Source of the DNA: Deltaproteobacteria bacterium
GTDB taxonomy: Bacteria; Myxococcota_A; Polyangia; HGW-17
Reading direction: 5' to 3'
Length of the DNA: 64,000 nucleotides
NCBI GenBank assembly: GCA_016937155.1
Contig: JAFGWM010000040.1
Span: 62,001 to 126,000 of the forward strand
Shown here: positions 52,003 to 61,164 of the stretch, in pieces
Position numbering within the stretch: the first letter of the stretch is position 1
Layout: every line of letters begins with the position of its first letter
Notes under the pieces: generated by a model
What the model saw: the letters and a program-made list of their open reading frames with translations, nothing else
Databases searched by the model: none
What the model was told of the DNA's origin: nothing
Translations under genes and position numbers: made by a program

Positions 52003-53703
52003 TCAGAAATCAATTTCCATAATCTTCTCTTTTAACACCAGAAAATCTACACTAAACCATGTTTCTTCTGGTTTGTTTTCCAGCAACCTGATGGCGGATT
52101 CCTTTTCACCTGTTGAAAAAAGTGAAAGAAAGTAATTTTCTATAAAAACAGTGTATAATGGATTTTCGTTGTAGCTTTCGATGCTTTCATCAAATGCTTC
52201 CTGAATATATTCCTTCCATCCATCCTGATTAAGTTTTTTCATACAAATTGCGATACCGATAAGATTTGATGGAAAATCATTACCCATTTCCAGAGCTTTA
52301 AGCATATTTTTCAGAGCTTTTTCGTATTCAGATGCTGCGAGATTTGCGATACCTAGAAGATATAGCACACCTTCATCATCAGGATACATCTCAACCATTT
52401 TAAGTCTGATCTCAAGGGCCTCTTTGTAATCCTCCATCATTAAGAGGACATCAGATTTAAGAAGAAGAAATTCATAGTTATTTTCTTCAGAAATATGGTC
52501 TATTAATTTGATATATTTATAACTTTTTTCAAATTCTTCTGTATCATGACAATATCTTGCACAAAGCATGCGCCCATCATTATCATGGATGTTATCCAGT
52601 TGAGAAAACCACTTTTTTAATGGTTTCATTATCTGCCAGGCAAGACAAACACGAAAAAGGTTTCTCAGTGAACTTTCATCACCGTTTTGTATACCTGGTT
52701 CAAGAAAATTGATTGTCTCTCTATAAGAATCCATGGCACTGAAGCATCTGGCAATATTTTCAGTGCTTTTAGAGTTGTTATGAAAACTCCATGATTTTAG
52801 GGCAAGTGATAAAGCCAGTACATGATTATCAGAGTCCAGTTCCTCAATAATTTGATCAGTGGTTCTATCCTGGTCTTCCAGTGTATGTTCAGATTTATCA
52901 GTTTTAAGGAGTATGTCAGATATCTGTTTCATGACATCCAGATATTTTTCATTTAACGGATTAATATTAAATTCAATCAGTGTATTAAAAGCTGGAATGT
53001 AGTTTTCTCGCTCAGGTACTTCTCCGTTTTTTACAGAAAAACCATAGTGCTCTATATCCTCAGGAAATAGTAATTCTGACGGGAGTGGTGATGTTGAAAT
53101 ATCAACAGACACATCATTGTGTAGAATTTTATCCGGAAGAATTTTAACATGACTTGACTGAAAATCTCTAAAAGCTGAAAATGGGATATCCATTCCTGTT
53201 ATCACCAAGTTTCTTCTCATATCGAGACCTGGAAAATGATCTTTTCTAGAAAGAATTAAATCTTTAGGGGGGTGATTGTTTAAAATCTTTTCGGTATTTT
53301 CGAGACTCTCTTTAAATGAAAAAAAATCAGGGTTGGGTATTATATCCTTGGAAACAACGGCAGTAACATAGCACTCTGAACTGTTTAATTCTGATAATAC
53401 CCACTCAAGTGAGGCAGTATAATTTACTTCCACTATGGCGATGGAAAACAGTCCACTTTCCGCCACAGCGCTAAGAATTCCTGATAATCCAATTGAATGA
53501 TCAGAACTGTCTGTATATCTGTAAGGAAATGGAATAGATATTGTCTTTTTTGCAAACTTTAATGAATCAACCCAGTATAAATTATTTTCCTGTCTTAGAT
53601 AAACTGTGCGATCCCAGCCATTTATTTCACCAATCTTCTCAGCGATTTCAGATTTTCCAGATGATTCAGGACCGGCAATCAGAATAACATTAGTTTGTTT
53701 CAT
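52003..53703 (-). CDS. P-loop NTPase-like protein with TPR region
   Basis: The 566-residue protein has Walker A GPESSGKSE near residue 11 and a putative Walker B strand (FSIAIVEVNY) near 85-95. The middle is unrecognised. The C-terminal half (about 290-560) is made of helical hairpins like TPRs, the clearest at EGVLYLLGIANLAASEYEKALKNMLKALEMG (outlined). No membrane helix. SD AGGAG is in place before the ATG. Possibly a regulatory GTPase/ATPase scaffold. It is divergent from a 129-residue membrane protein and the AglZ/FrzS-like gene, and could share their process (inference). Confidence 0.6.
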   Translation of the reverse strand: MKQTNVILIAGPESSGKSEIAEKIGEINGWDRTVYLRQENNLYWVDSLKFAKKTISIPFPYRYTDSSDHSIGLSGILSAVAESGLFSIAIVEVNYTASLEWVLSELNSSECYVTAVVSKDIIPNPDFFSFKESLENTEKILNNHPPKDLILSRKDHFPGLDMRRNLVITGMDIPFSAFRDFQSSHVKILPDKILHNDVSVDISTSPLPSELLFPEDIEHYGFSVKNGEVPERENYIPAFNTLIEFNINPLNEKYLDVMKQISDILLKTDKSEHTLEDQDRTTDQIIEELDSDNHVLALSLALKSWSFHNNSKSTENIARCFSAMDSYRETINFLEPGIQNGDESSLRNLFRVCLAWQIMKPLKKWFSQLDNIHDNDGRMLCARYCHDTEEFEKSYKYIKLIDHISEENNYEFLLLKSDVLLMMEDYKEALEIRLKMVEMYPDDEGVLYLLGIANLAASEYEKALKNMLKALEMGNDFPSNLIGIAICMKKLNQDGWKEYIQEAFDESIESYNENPLYTVFIENYFLSLFSTGEKESAIRLLENKPEETWFSVDFLVLKEKIMEIDF

Positions 53704-53780
53704 TGATATCTCCTTGTGTAATCAATTGAAAAATAATATATTTATCGATCCTTTCCCAGTTATTTTTCGGGAGTTTCAAT

Positions 53781-54170
53781 ATGGATAGAAAATTTACCAA
53801 AAATCTAATTTCGAGACTGGCTTTTGGTATGCTGATGATAGGAGTTGTATTTTTGATATCAAGATTCCATCAGAAGGATGTGCCTAAATCCACAACAATA
53901 ATTCATTCAATTAAAGGTAGTCCCAATAGCACGATGTACAACCTGAATGGAAAAATAACGGATTCATCGGGTGAGGAAATATGGTTTGGAGAATTCAAAA
54001 TTAAAGGAAAATCTTATAAACATTCAGTAAAACTTCCCGATGGAGAATACAGAATAGACTTTATGCTCAGTGGGAAAAATGTATCTAAAGAGGTTTCACG
54101 TAATTTTTCAGGAGGAAGAAAAAAACTTCTGATAGAATATAATTTGTCAGACCATGTTATAGAACATTGA
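53781..54170 (+). CDS. Hypothetical membrane-anchored beta-rich protein
   Basis: The 129-residue protein has one N-terminal hydrophobic helix (about 10-27, LISRLAFGMLMIGVVFLI) and a predicted periplasmic beta-sandwich-like domain (YNLNGKITDSSGEEIWFGEF; LPDGEYRIDFML) that resembles carboxypeptidase-regulatory or PEGA-like small domains. SD GGGAG precedes the ATG. It lies 80 bases before the AglZ/FrzS-like gene, whose -35 box overlaps its stop codon. Confidence 0.65.
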   Translation: MDRKFTKNLISRLAFGMLMIGVVFLISRFHQKDVPKSTTIIHSIKGSPNSTMYNLNGKITDSSGEEIWFGEFKIKGKSYKHSVKLPDGEYRIDFMLSGKNVSKEVSRNFSGGRKKLLIEYNLSDHVIEH

Positions 54171-54196
54171 CACAAGTCCCTTTAAAAGGATATTCT
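54167..54196 (+). promoter_or_regulatory. Promoter of the AglZ/FrzS-like gene
   Basis: A perfect TTGACA (54167-54172), overlapping the upstream stop codon, is followed by TATTCT (54191-54196) after 18 bases. A small inverted repeat (CCTTT-A-AAAGG) fills the spacer. Confidence 0.5.
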
Positions 54197-54256
54197 TACT
54201 ATTATATAATTCTTCGTTCCTTTGATGGAAAAAATTTTTACTCCCAAGGAGGCCAC

Positions 54257-56863
54257 ATGGCAAACGGAACCGTTCTGGTAATTGACAATGAAAATTCTTT
54301 CATTAATGAAATCAAAACAGCTCTGGAACAAAATGATTATTCAGTAGAAATTCAGGAAGATGGTGTTTCCGGACTTCAGGCTGTTAAGGATCTTTCTCCA
54401 GTTGCAATTATACTCAGTGCGGAAGTTCCAAAGATGAGTGGTTATGCTGTATGTAACAGAATAAAGAAGAATCCTGAATTACAGGGTATTCCAGTTATGA
54501 TAACCTCTTCAGAAGCGACCGAAGAAAACTTTAAAAAACACAGTGAGTTGAAAAACAGAGCTGAAGCATACTTTTTTAAGACAGATCTTGATGTGAATAA
54601 TTTTATTTCAGTATTCAATGAAATGATAGGTGGTGGATCTTCTGAAGAAACACCTTTTTCCGGAGATTTTGGAGATTTTGCTGATTTCAATGATATTATT
54701 GAAGACATTGATAAGGAAACAAGTGCTGCCCTTGACGACATGATTGACGGAGCATTTGGAGAGATCGGAGATGGTGAGTCAGAAGATCTTTCATCTGAAA
54801 TACAGTATTTACCCAGTGGTGAAATAGAGGTTGTTACAGAAGAATCCCCGGATGAGTCATCCGAAGAGCCGGAGATTGCAACATTCACAACAGATGAACC
54901 TTCACCGGTTTCTATTTCCGGTGAGCATGAATCAATGGTGGATGATGATGAAAACGCAGAAATACCAGTTGAAGAATCAGTTGAAGAATCAGTTGTAGAG
55001 AATGAACCCCAGGAAGTTGAAGAGTCAGTTGAAGAGTCTGAACCGGAAGGTGTTATGGAAAATGTTCCGGGAACTGTTGATCAGGAAATGTCTGAAGAAC
55101 TAAATCTGGATTCCTCAATTCCTGAAGAAACATCTGAATCAGCAGTTGAAGAGCCTGTGTCTATTGAAGGAAACACTGAAGACAGTCTTTCTCTCAGCGA
55201 AAGTCTGGGGCTTGATGAACTGGTGGAGGAATCATCAAATCTTGATGGTGATGTTCTGGTTCAACTTGAAGAACTTAAAAGGGAAAAGGAAAAATTATCC
55301 AGGGAAATTACTCAATTGAAATCCGGCGGAAGTTCAACTCAGTTTTCAAAAGAACGTGAATTTCTTAATCTCCGTGAAGCAATAAATAGGAAAGAACGTG
55401 AAATAATTGATCTCAGAGGTGAGCTTGATGAGAAGGATGAGATGATCCTTCAGAAAAAAAATAAAATTAGAGAGCTTGAGAGGTCTAAGGCTGATCTTGA
55501 AGATTCCATCCTGAATCATGAAAGAAATGAAGTTGAGCTGCAGGAAAGTCTTTCCGGTTCCAAGTCTGAAAATTCTGAATTAACAGAGATAAATTCAAAA
55601 CTTTCAAGTGATCTCTCCGAGTCAAAATCGGAAATAGATAGGCTTAATAGTGAATTAGTTGAAGCAAAACAGTTAATTGACCAGCGTACTCAGGAAAATG
55701 CTGCTCAGATAGAAAAGCTTAACAACCAGCATGTTGGTGAAGTTGCAAATCTTAAAAGTAAGCATGAATCTGAAATTTCTGAACTGAGTCAGAGTCATGA
55801 AAATGAGAAAACTGAGATTTCCAGACTTCATGAAGAAAAAGTGACAAATTTGCAATCTGAGCATGATGAACTGGTAAGTGGATTGAAGACACAGCATCAG
55901 ACTCTTAGTGATGAACTTATTGAAAAATATGAAACAACGATAAAGGATAAGGATGCTGCTCATCAGTCTGAAGTTGAAAGGCTAACCAATGAGCATACGG
56001 GAATGGTGATCAATCTCAAAAACACTCATAGTGAGGAAATATCTTCACTGAAGACCACTCATGAGGAAACAGTAAATGAATTAAATTTATCTCATTCAGT
56101 TTTACTAGAAGAGAAGGAGACAGAATACAGAAATTCACTGGAAAACCTCAGAACAGAAAATTCCCGCAGAATTGAGGAATCCAATAATGAACACACCTCA
56201 GAAATTAACTCTTTAAACGAGAAATATTCCACTGAAATTGAGACACTGAAAACTGCACATGCAGAAGCGGTTTCGGCCCTCAAGGCTGAACATGAACAGA
56301 TTCTGGGTAACCTGAAAACTGAACATGAAAATCAGATACTGGAAATAGATAATGCTAATGAAGCAAGAATTTCTCAGTTAAGAGAAGAACATTCAGGGGT
56401 TATTTCTGAGCTTAAAAATGAACATGCCGCCGTTGTTGCAGATTTAAATGCCAGCCATGCCGAATCACAGGAAAAACTTGTTAATGAGTATACAGGTGAA
56501 GTGATCAATCTTAAAAACAGACACTCTCAGGAGATTGAAGAGTTAAATGGGGAGCATGCCGGCGTTGTTGCAGATCTTAATCTTCAGCATGAAACACTCA
56601 AGGGTCAACTGGAAGGAAATATCAGTGCTCTTGAAACTGAAAAAGAAGAGTTGAATTCTAGGATTTTTGAGCTTGAGCAGGCAAAATTCAGGAATGAAAC
56701 TGAAATAGAGGAATTAAAGGAAAACATAACTGAGCTTGAACAGAGTTTGAATAATGCTGTTTCATCGAGTGAAAAGGATCATGAAATTGCAGTATCCACT
56801 ATTAGTGCACTTTCGGATGCTCTGGTAGCGCTGAAGGATCGTTTTTCATCTGCTAATGACTGA
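54257..56863 (+). CDS. AglZ/FrzS-like pseudo-receiver plus long coiled-coil protein
   Basis: The ATG at 54257 has AAGGAGGC in place and begins MANGTVLVIDNE, the start of a receiver domain (868 residues in all). The receiver (about 1-125) lacks the phospho-acceptor Asp: the position holds Ser54 (IILSAEVPKMSGY), as in Myxococcus FrzS and AglZ pseudo-receivers, which it resembles over VCNRIKKNPELQGIPVMIT. An acidic Glu/Ser-rich linker (about 125-330) and a long coiled coil follow. Residues 492-778 are 26 unbroken 11-residue repeats. In myxobacteria such proteins sit at cell poles and drive gliding or polarity. The function here is inferred from architecture. Confidence 0.82.
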   Translation: MANGTVLVIDNENSFINEIKTALEQNDYSVEIQEDGVSGLQAVKDLSPVAIILSAEVPKMSGYAVCNRIKKNPELQGIPVMITSSEATEENFKKHSELKNRAEAYFFKTDLDVNNFISVFNEMIGGGSSEETPFSGDFGDFADFNDIIEDIDKETSAALDDMIDGAFGEIGDGESEDLSSEIQYLPSGEIEVVTEESPDESSEEPEIATFTTDEPSPVSISGEHESMVDDDENAEIPVEESVEESVVENEPQEVEESVEESEPEGVMENVPGTVDQEMSEELNLDSSIPEETSESAVEEPVSIEGNTEDSLSLSESLGLDELVEESSNLDGDVLVQLEELKREKEKLSREITQLKSGGSSTQFSKEREFLNLREAINRKEREIIDLRGELDEKDEMILQKKNKIRELERSKADLEDSILNHERNEVELQESLSGSKSENSELTEINSKLSSDLSESKSEIDRLNSELVEAKQLIDQRTQENAAQIEKLNNQHVGEVANLKSKHESEISELSQSHENEKTEISRLHEEKVTNLQSEHDELVSGLKTQHQTLSDELIEKYETTIKDKDAAHQSEVERLTNEHTGMVINLKNTHSEEISSLKTTHEETVNELNLSHSVLLEEKETEYRNSLENLRTENSRRIEESNNEHTSEINSLNEKYSTEIETLKTAHAEAVSALKAEHEQILGNLKTEHENQILEIDNANEARISQLREEHSGVISELKNEHAAVVADLNASHAESQEKLVNEYTGEVINLKNRHSQEIEELNGEHAGVVADLNLQHETLKGQLEGNISALETEKEELNSRIFELEQAKFRNETEIEELKENITELEQSLNNAVSSSEKDHEIAVSTISALSDALVALKDRFSSAND
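55730..56590 (+). repeat. 26 uninterrupted hendecad (11-residue) repeats
   Basis: From His492 to His778 every 11th residue is His (21 of 27), Tyr (4) or Asn (2), with no gap. Within a unit position 5 is mostly Val/Ile/Leu and position 8 mostly Leu. The DNA has an exact 33-base period. Hydrophobic spacing 4-3-4 is that of a hendecad coiled coil. Confidence 0.9.
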
Positions 56864-56899
56864 TAATATTTTGTAAACATTCAGAAAAGGGGTCGGAAT

Positions 56900-58213
56900 A
56901 TGAAAACAGGCTTTTCCTGGGGTGCTCTTTTTAACCAGATGAGAACAGGGGATCAAAGTGTTGTTGATAACAGAAGTGCTTTCCAGAGAGATTATGATCG
57001 AATTATCTTCAGTAGTCCTTTTAGACGGTTACAAAGTAAAACACAGGTTTTTCCACTACCTGAAGCTGATTTTATTCATACAAGAATGATGCATAGTCTT
57101 GAAGTTGGAAGTATTGGTAGATCAATGGGTTTTCTGGTACGTGAGAAACTGGATGCACTGGTTCCTGAATTGAATGAAAAAAACATTACACATTCAGATT
57201 TTGAGGGTGTATGTGCGGCGGCTTGTTTATGCCATGATATTGGAAATCCTCCTTTTGGACACAGTGGTGAAACTGCTATTGCTCATTATTTTAAGACACA
57301 TCCGGATCATTTAGAGGATTTGGATGATGACAAAAAGCATGATTTTTACACATTTGATGGAAATGCCATGGGTTTCAGACTCCTCACACATACACTGGAG
57401 GGCAGGTCTCTAAGAATGGGTGGTCTGGGGCTTACCAGAGCTTCCTTAGGAGCATTCATTAAGTATCCATGGACCAGTAAAAATGCCACATCAAAAGGTA
57501 AATATAACTGTTTCTCGGGTGATAATGATGTGTTTGATGACATCATGTCATCCCTTGGATTGAAAAGTGGAACCGGAAAATACTTCAGACATCCTCTTTC
57601 TTTTCTGGTGGAAGCCTCAGATGATATATGCTATCGGGTTATGGATCTGGAGGATGGTTACAGGCTGGGCATTGTAGGATTTTCCGAGATTGAGAATCTT
57701 TTTCGGAAAGTCATTGGTGAATCCTTTGACATAAAGAAATACTCCCTGATTCTGGAAGAGAAAGAGAAAATTGCCTGGCTGAGAGCTAAAACAATAAATA
57801 TCCTGATAGAAAGCATTTCTGATTCTTTTGTGAAAAATTATAATTTGATTATGACCGGAAATTTTTCAGCATCTCTTATTGAAATTATTAAGGAAAATAA
57901 AGAATTAGAGGATATTTTAAAAATAGAGAAAGAAAAGGTTTATTCCTACCGAAAAGTCATTGAGATTGAAACTGCGGGATTTGAAATAATTTCAGGTCTA
58001 ATTGATGCTTTTATTAAAGCTGTCCTAAGTAATGACAGTCATAGTAAAAAGATTTTGCAGCTTCTTCCGAAAACCTATATTTATTCTAAGGATTTGCATG
58101 ATTATAAGTATAACAGTATTATGAATATTGTTCAGTATATTGCTGGTATGACTGATACTTTTGCAGTAAATACATATAAAACGATCAAAGGAATAGAGTT
58201 GCCGAAATATTAA
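56900..58213 (+). CDS. dgt: Deoxyguanosinetriphosphate triphosphohydrolase (dGTPase)
   Basis: The 437-residue HD-domain protein cleaves dGTP to deoxyguanosine and triphosphate. Signatures: RDYDRIIFSSPFRRLQSKTQVF, HTRMMHSLEVGSIGR (His ligand), CHDIGNPPFGHSGE (the HD pair), and LVEASDDICYRVMDLEDG (the second Asp ligand). SD AAGGGG precedes the ATG. It ends 4 bases inside the convergent aroC gene. It probably balances dNTP pools together with ThyX and Tmk. Confidence 0.95.
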   Translation: MKTGFSWGALFNQMRTGDQSVVDNRSAFQRDYDRIIFSSPFRRLQSKTQVFPLPEADFIHTRMMHSLEVGSIGRSMGFLVREKLDALVPELNEKNITHSDFEGVCAAACLCHDIGNPPFGHSGETAIAHYFKTHPDHLEDLDDDKKHDFYTFDGNAMGFRLLTHTLEGRSLRMGGLGLTRASLGAFIKYPWTSKNATSKGKYNCFSGDNDVFDDIMSSLGLKSGTGKYFRHPLSFLVEASDDICYRVMDLEDGYRLGIVGFSEIENLFRKVIGESFDIKKYSLILEEKEKIAWLRAKTINILIESISDSFVKNYNLIMTGNFSASLIEIIKENKELEDILKIEKEKVYSYRKVIEIETAGFEIISGLIDAFIKAVLSNDSHSKKILQLLPKTYIYSKDLHDYKYNSIMNIVQYIAGMTDTFAVNTYKTIKGIELPKY

Positions 58214-59508
58214 AATAGAGAATTCTGTTTTTCTACACTCATTTTTATAATAATATCAAATATTTTTTTTAATTCAGATTTGTCAAGATCACTTCTTTCG
58301 ATTTCTGAAAGCCAGAAATTCCATAACTCTTCTTCTCTGGAGGGATCTTTTACCGGTATTCCTGACAGTTTTTTTAGATCAGCAATTTTCTCAACAGTGT
58401 TCATTCGTTCCTGAAGAATACTTATGAGTTCTAAATCCAGTCTGGAAATATCTGTTCGTAAATCACCAATGGTTTTTTCAGACTTCAGTTTATTCTGGAT
58501 ATAAATTGCATCAAGAAGGGTTATTGATATCATGGAGCGGACAACTTCACTTATTTTTGGAGCAATGCAGAAATCATGTCGTCCACCTGAGATATATTCA
58601 ACTTCTTCACCGTTAAAATTTTTTCCAGTGACTTTTTTTCCGACAGTTGGAACAGGCTTAACCGCCACTTTTATGTTGATATCATTTCCATCAGATATTC
58701 CCCCTGTAATTCCCCCGTCATTTTCAACATTTTCAAGATATTTAGTTCCTTTTATTTCTGTGGAATTAAAACCCATACCAAAGGATATACCTTTTACTCC
58801 TCCTATGCTCATTATAGAAGCAGCAAGAAGAGAATCCAGTTTCATTGCCACAGGATCGCCTATACCTGGATTTATTTTGCATATTCTAGCAGATACTGTA
58901 CCCCCTACACTGTCTTCAGAATCAATTAGGGTTTTTGAAAACTGTTCGAGTATGGGTATTTTTTCGGGATCTGGAATTCTGTATGGATTTTTATAAATAA
59001 ACTCCGGATCTTTTAATTCAAAATTCAATTCGCCGATTGAAGAAACCCATGATGTAATGGATATTCCCATTTCATTGAGAATTCTGCCGGCAAAATATCC
59101 ACCAATTGATCTACTGGCAGTTTCGCGCCCTGAAAGTCGCCCTCCACCCCTGTAATCATAATTTCCAAACTTTTTAAACCAAGCATAATCACCATGTCCA
59201 TTACGAAAAATATTTTTAAGATGCAGATAATCATCAGAACTATGATTAGAGTTTTTCAACAGTATACAAACTGGAGAACCGGTAGTTTTACCATTAAAAA
59301 TGCCTGAAATAATTATGGGAAAATCCTTCTCTTTTCTTCTGGAACTCAGTTCTCCTCCGGGGTGTCTTAGATTCAAAAACTCAGATAGATGGGTTTCTGA
59401 AAAATCAAGGTTACCAGGTATACCATCAATAACGGCTCCGATATAATCACCATGAGATTCACCGAAGGTTGTTACTGAAAAAAGATCTCCAAACGTGTTG
59501 AACCACAT
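58210..59508 (-). CDS. aroC: Chorismate synthase fused to chorismate mutase
   Basis: The ATG at 59508 has AGGAGG 6 bases before it and gives 432 residues starting MWFNTFGDLFSVTTFGESHG. Residues about 1-340 are chorismate synthase (FGESHG; RHPGGELSSRR; YRGGGRLSGRETASR; GRHDFCIAPK), which makes chorismate from EPSP with reduced FMN. Residues about 345-432 are an AroQ-type chorismate mutase: LRTDISRLD, LQERMNTVEKIADLKK, KDPSREEEL and the C-terminal Gln in SVEKQ; these cover the Arg, Lys, Asp, Arg, Glu and Gln active-site positions. So the product could be prephenate. The start lies 50 bases inside the aroK gene, so translation is coupled. Confidence 0.93.
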   Translation of the reverse strand: MWFNTFGDLFSVTTFGESHGDYIGAVIDGIPGNLDFSETHLSEFLNLRHPGGELSSRRKEKDFPIIISGIFNGKTTGSPVCILLKNSNHSSDDYLHLKNIFRNGHGDYAWFKKFGNYDYRGGGRLSGRETASRSIGGYFAGRILNEMGISITSWVSSIGELNFELKDPEFIYKNPYRIPDPEKIPILEQFSKTLIDSEDSVGGTVSARICKINPGIGDPVAMKLDSLLAASIMSIGGVKGISFGMGFNSTEIKGTKYLENVENDGGITGGISDGNDINIKVAVKPVPTVGKKVTGKNFNGEEVEYISGGRHDFCIAPKISEVVRSMISITLLDAIYIQNKLKSEKTIGDLRTDISRLDLELISILQERMNTVEKIADLKKLSGIPVKDPSREEELWNFWLSEIERSDLDKSELKKIFDIIIKMSVEKQNSLF

Positions 59509-59977
59509 GAACCACCTCCTCAGTTGTAAGAATACCGGTATCAACTGATAACAGGGAAGAATCTGAGTACCTTAAAATGCGTCTTGAAAGTAAATTTTTA
59601 ATCTGATCCTCAATATCATCGTCCATATTGTAAACAGGTCTTGGAGTTGATAGTATCCTTGATGTCAAAATCTCAGTTGAGGTTTTGAGCCATATAGTAA
59701 AATTATGTTTTAAAATTTCCATTGAATTGGGATTTTCTATGATACCACCACCACAACTGATTATATTTCCACCAGTTGACAGCTTTTTCAGGAGTTGATA
59801 TTCAATCTCTCTGAATTCGCTCTGCCTGTTTTTAATCCAGTTTTCAATAGTAAATCCATAATGAGATTCAATAATTGAATCCGTATCATGAAGTTCCAGA
59901 TCAAGATATTTTGCCAACTCCATTCCAACGGTGGTTTTTCCACTTCCTGGCATTCCTATTAATATTATTGATTTCAT
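59459..59977 (-). CDS. aroK: Shikimate kinase
   Basis: The 172-residue kinase phosphorylates shikimate at O3. It has Walker A GMPGSGKTT, the shikimate-binding HDTDSIIE (DxD), the Arg in FREIE, the GGG motif ISCGGGII, and the LID Arg in TPRPVY. Length and motifs are normal. It overlaps the end of aroA-side neighbour (59974) by 4 bases and its last 50 bases overlap the aroC start. Confidence 0.95.
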   Translation of the reverse strand: MKSIILIGMPGSGKTTVGMELAKYLDLELHDTDSIIESHYGFTIENWIKNRQSEFREIEYQLLKKLSTGGNIISCGGGIIENPNSMEILKHNFTIWLKTSTEILTSRILSTPRPVYNMDDDIEDQIKNLLSRRILRYSDSSLLSVDTGILTTEEVVHVVQHVWRSFFSNNLR

Positions 59978-61164
59978 TTTAATTTATCCAGTTCTTTCCA
60001 GAAATCAGGAAAACTCTTATTGACACAAGTTGTTGATTTAACGGATATTCGTGGATTCGCAAGTGAAATAATACCGAAAGTCATGGCCATTCTATGATCA
60101 AAAAAGGAATCAAGAATAACAGTCTTTAAATCCAATTTGGGATGAACTGTAAGTGTGCCCTTATTGTAATATATTTTCATGCCGGTTTTTCTTAGTTCAT
60201 TAACCAGAACGAGTGGTCTTGCACTTTCCTTGTAAATGGTTTTATCAACACCGTGAAGATACAGAATTCTATTGCCGGCAACTGCAAGAGATGTCATGGG
60301 TGCTATTAGATCCGGATAATCAGTGAGATTGAAATGGTTTGAAATATTATTTATATAATCATGTGAATACTGGAAAAAAACTTTATCCCCCTGGGAGAAG
60401 TTATGAGTATTTCGGTTTATAATTTTATTATTGTAACCCGTTAGTACGATACTTTTCCCGGTAATATATTGTGCAGCGTGAAAAAAAGCCGCAGCACTTA
60501 AATCCGGTTCAATAGAATATTTATCAATTTTAATCTTCGAGCTATTCTCAAAACTGTATGAACGCATGCTTTTTTTTATGGAAATTCCAAATTCAGATAT
60601 AATATTTTCGGTCATTTCCACATACGGACGACTCACAACTTCCTTTGTATATTTGATTTTTGTATTTACTGCTCTGAAGGGAGAAACCAGCATAAGGGCG
60701 CTGAGATATTGAGAGGTATGGGTTGTATCAACAAATATCTTTCGATTGTAGAATCTTCTTTGAAGTTCAACAAAATACCTGTCAGAATCAGAAACAGCGA
60801 CTCCAGATGTTCTAAGAGCTTTAAACATACCACTTATGGGTCTCAATTTCATCCTTTCATCACAATCTAATTTGAGTTGTCCTTTTCCAACCAGAGAAAG
60901 TGCAGATAAAAACCGAATAGTTGTTCCTCCATCTCCTGTATATATAATTTGATTCGGAAAAACGATTTTATCCGGAAAAATCATTAACCGGTAATTGTTC
61001 TGTATTTCAAATTTTACTCCACATAATTCCAGTGCTTTTTTGAGAAAAACAGAGTCGCTTGAATCTGAGTAATTTTCAAGTAGTACAGGATGATCTGAGA
61101 GTGAAGCAAGAATAAGTGCTCTCTGAGTCAGGGATTTTGATGAAGGGATGTTAATATAAATCAA
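59974..61164 (-). CDS. aroA: EPSP synthase (3-phosphoshikimate 1-carboxyvinyltransferase)
   Basis: The protein joins shikimate-3-phosphate and PEP. It shows PSSKSLTQRAL (Lys of the S3P site), GDGGTTIRFLSAL (typical N-A-G-T-A/T-x-R with Gly-Gly for Asn-Ala), and DERMKLRPI (R-P). Near the C-terminus SFFDHRMAMTFGI carries the DHR motif. Start: I use the TTG at 61164, 6 bases after GAGG (396 residues); another TTG at 61176 is possible. Both overlap the upstream aroDE end by more than 10 bases. It is on the short side for the family and somewhat diverged, but the key residues are present. Confidence 0.92.
   Translation of the reverse strand: MIYINIPSSKSLTQRALILASLSDHPVLLENYSDSSDSVFLKKALELCGVKFEIQNNYRLMIFPDKIVFPNQIIYTGDGGTTIRFLSALSLVGKGQLKLDCDERMKLRPISGMFKALRTSGVAVSDSDRYFVELQRRFYNRKIFVDTTHTSQYLSALMLVSPFRAVNTKIKYTKEVVSRPYVEMTENIISEFGISIKKSMRSYSFENSSKIKIDKYSIEPDLSAAAFFHAAQYITGKSIVLTGYNNKIINRNTHNFSQGDKVFFQYSHDYINNISNHFNLTDYPDLIAPMTSLAVAGNRILYLHGVDKTIYKESARPLVLVNELRKTGMKIYYNKGTLTVHPKLDLKTVILDSFFDHRMAMTFGIISLANPRISVKSTTCVNKSFPDFWKELDKLK

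Noticed and set aside
58210-58213. Four-base overlap of dgt and aroC as a regulatory signal
   Set aside because: Tail-to-tail overlaps of a few bases are common in this compact window (tmk/atpK, the sulfatase-like gene/bcp) and no hairpin is present.
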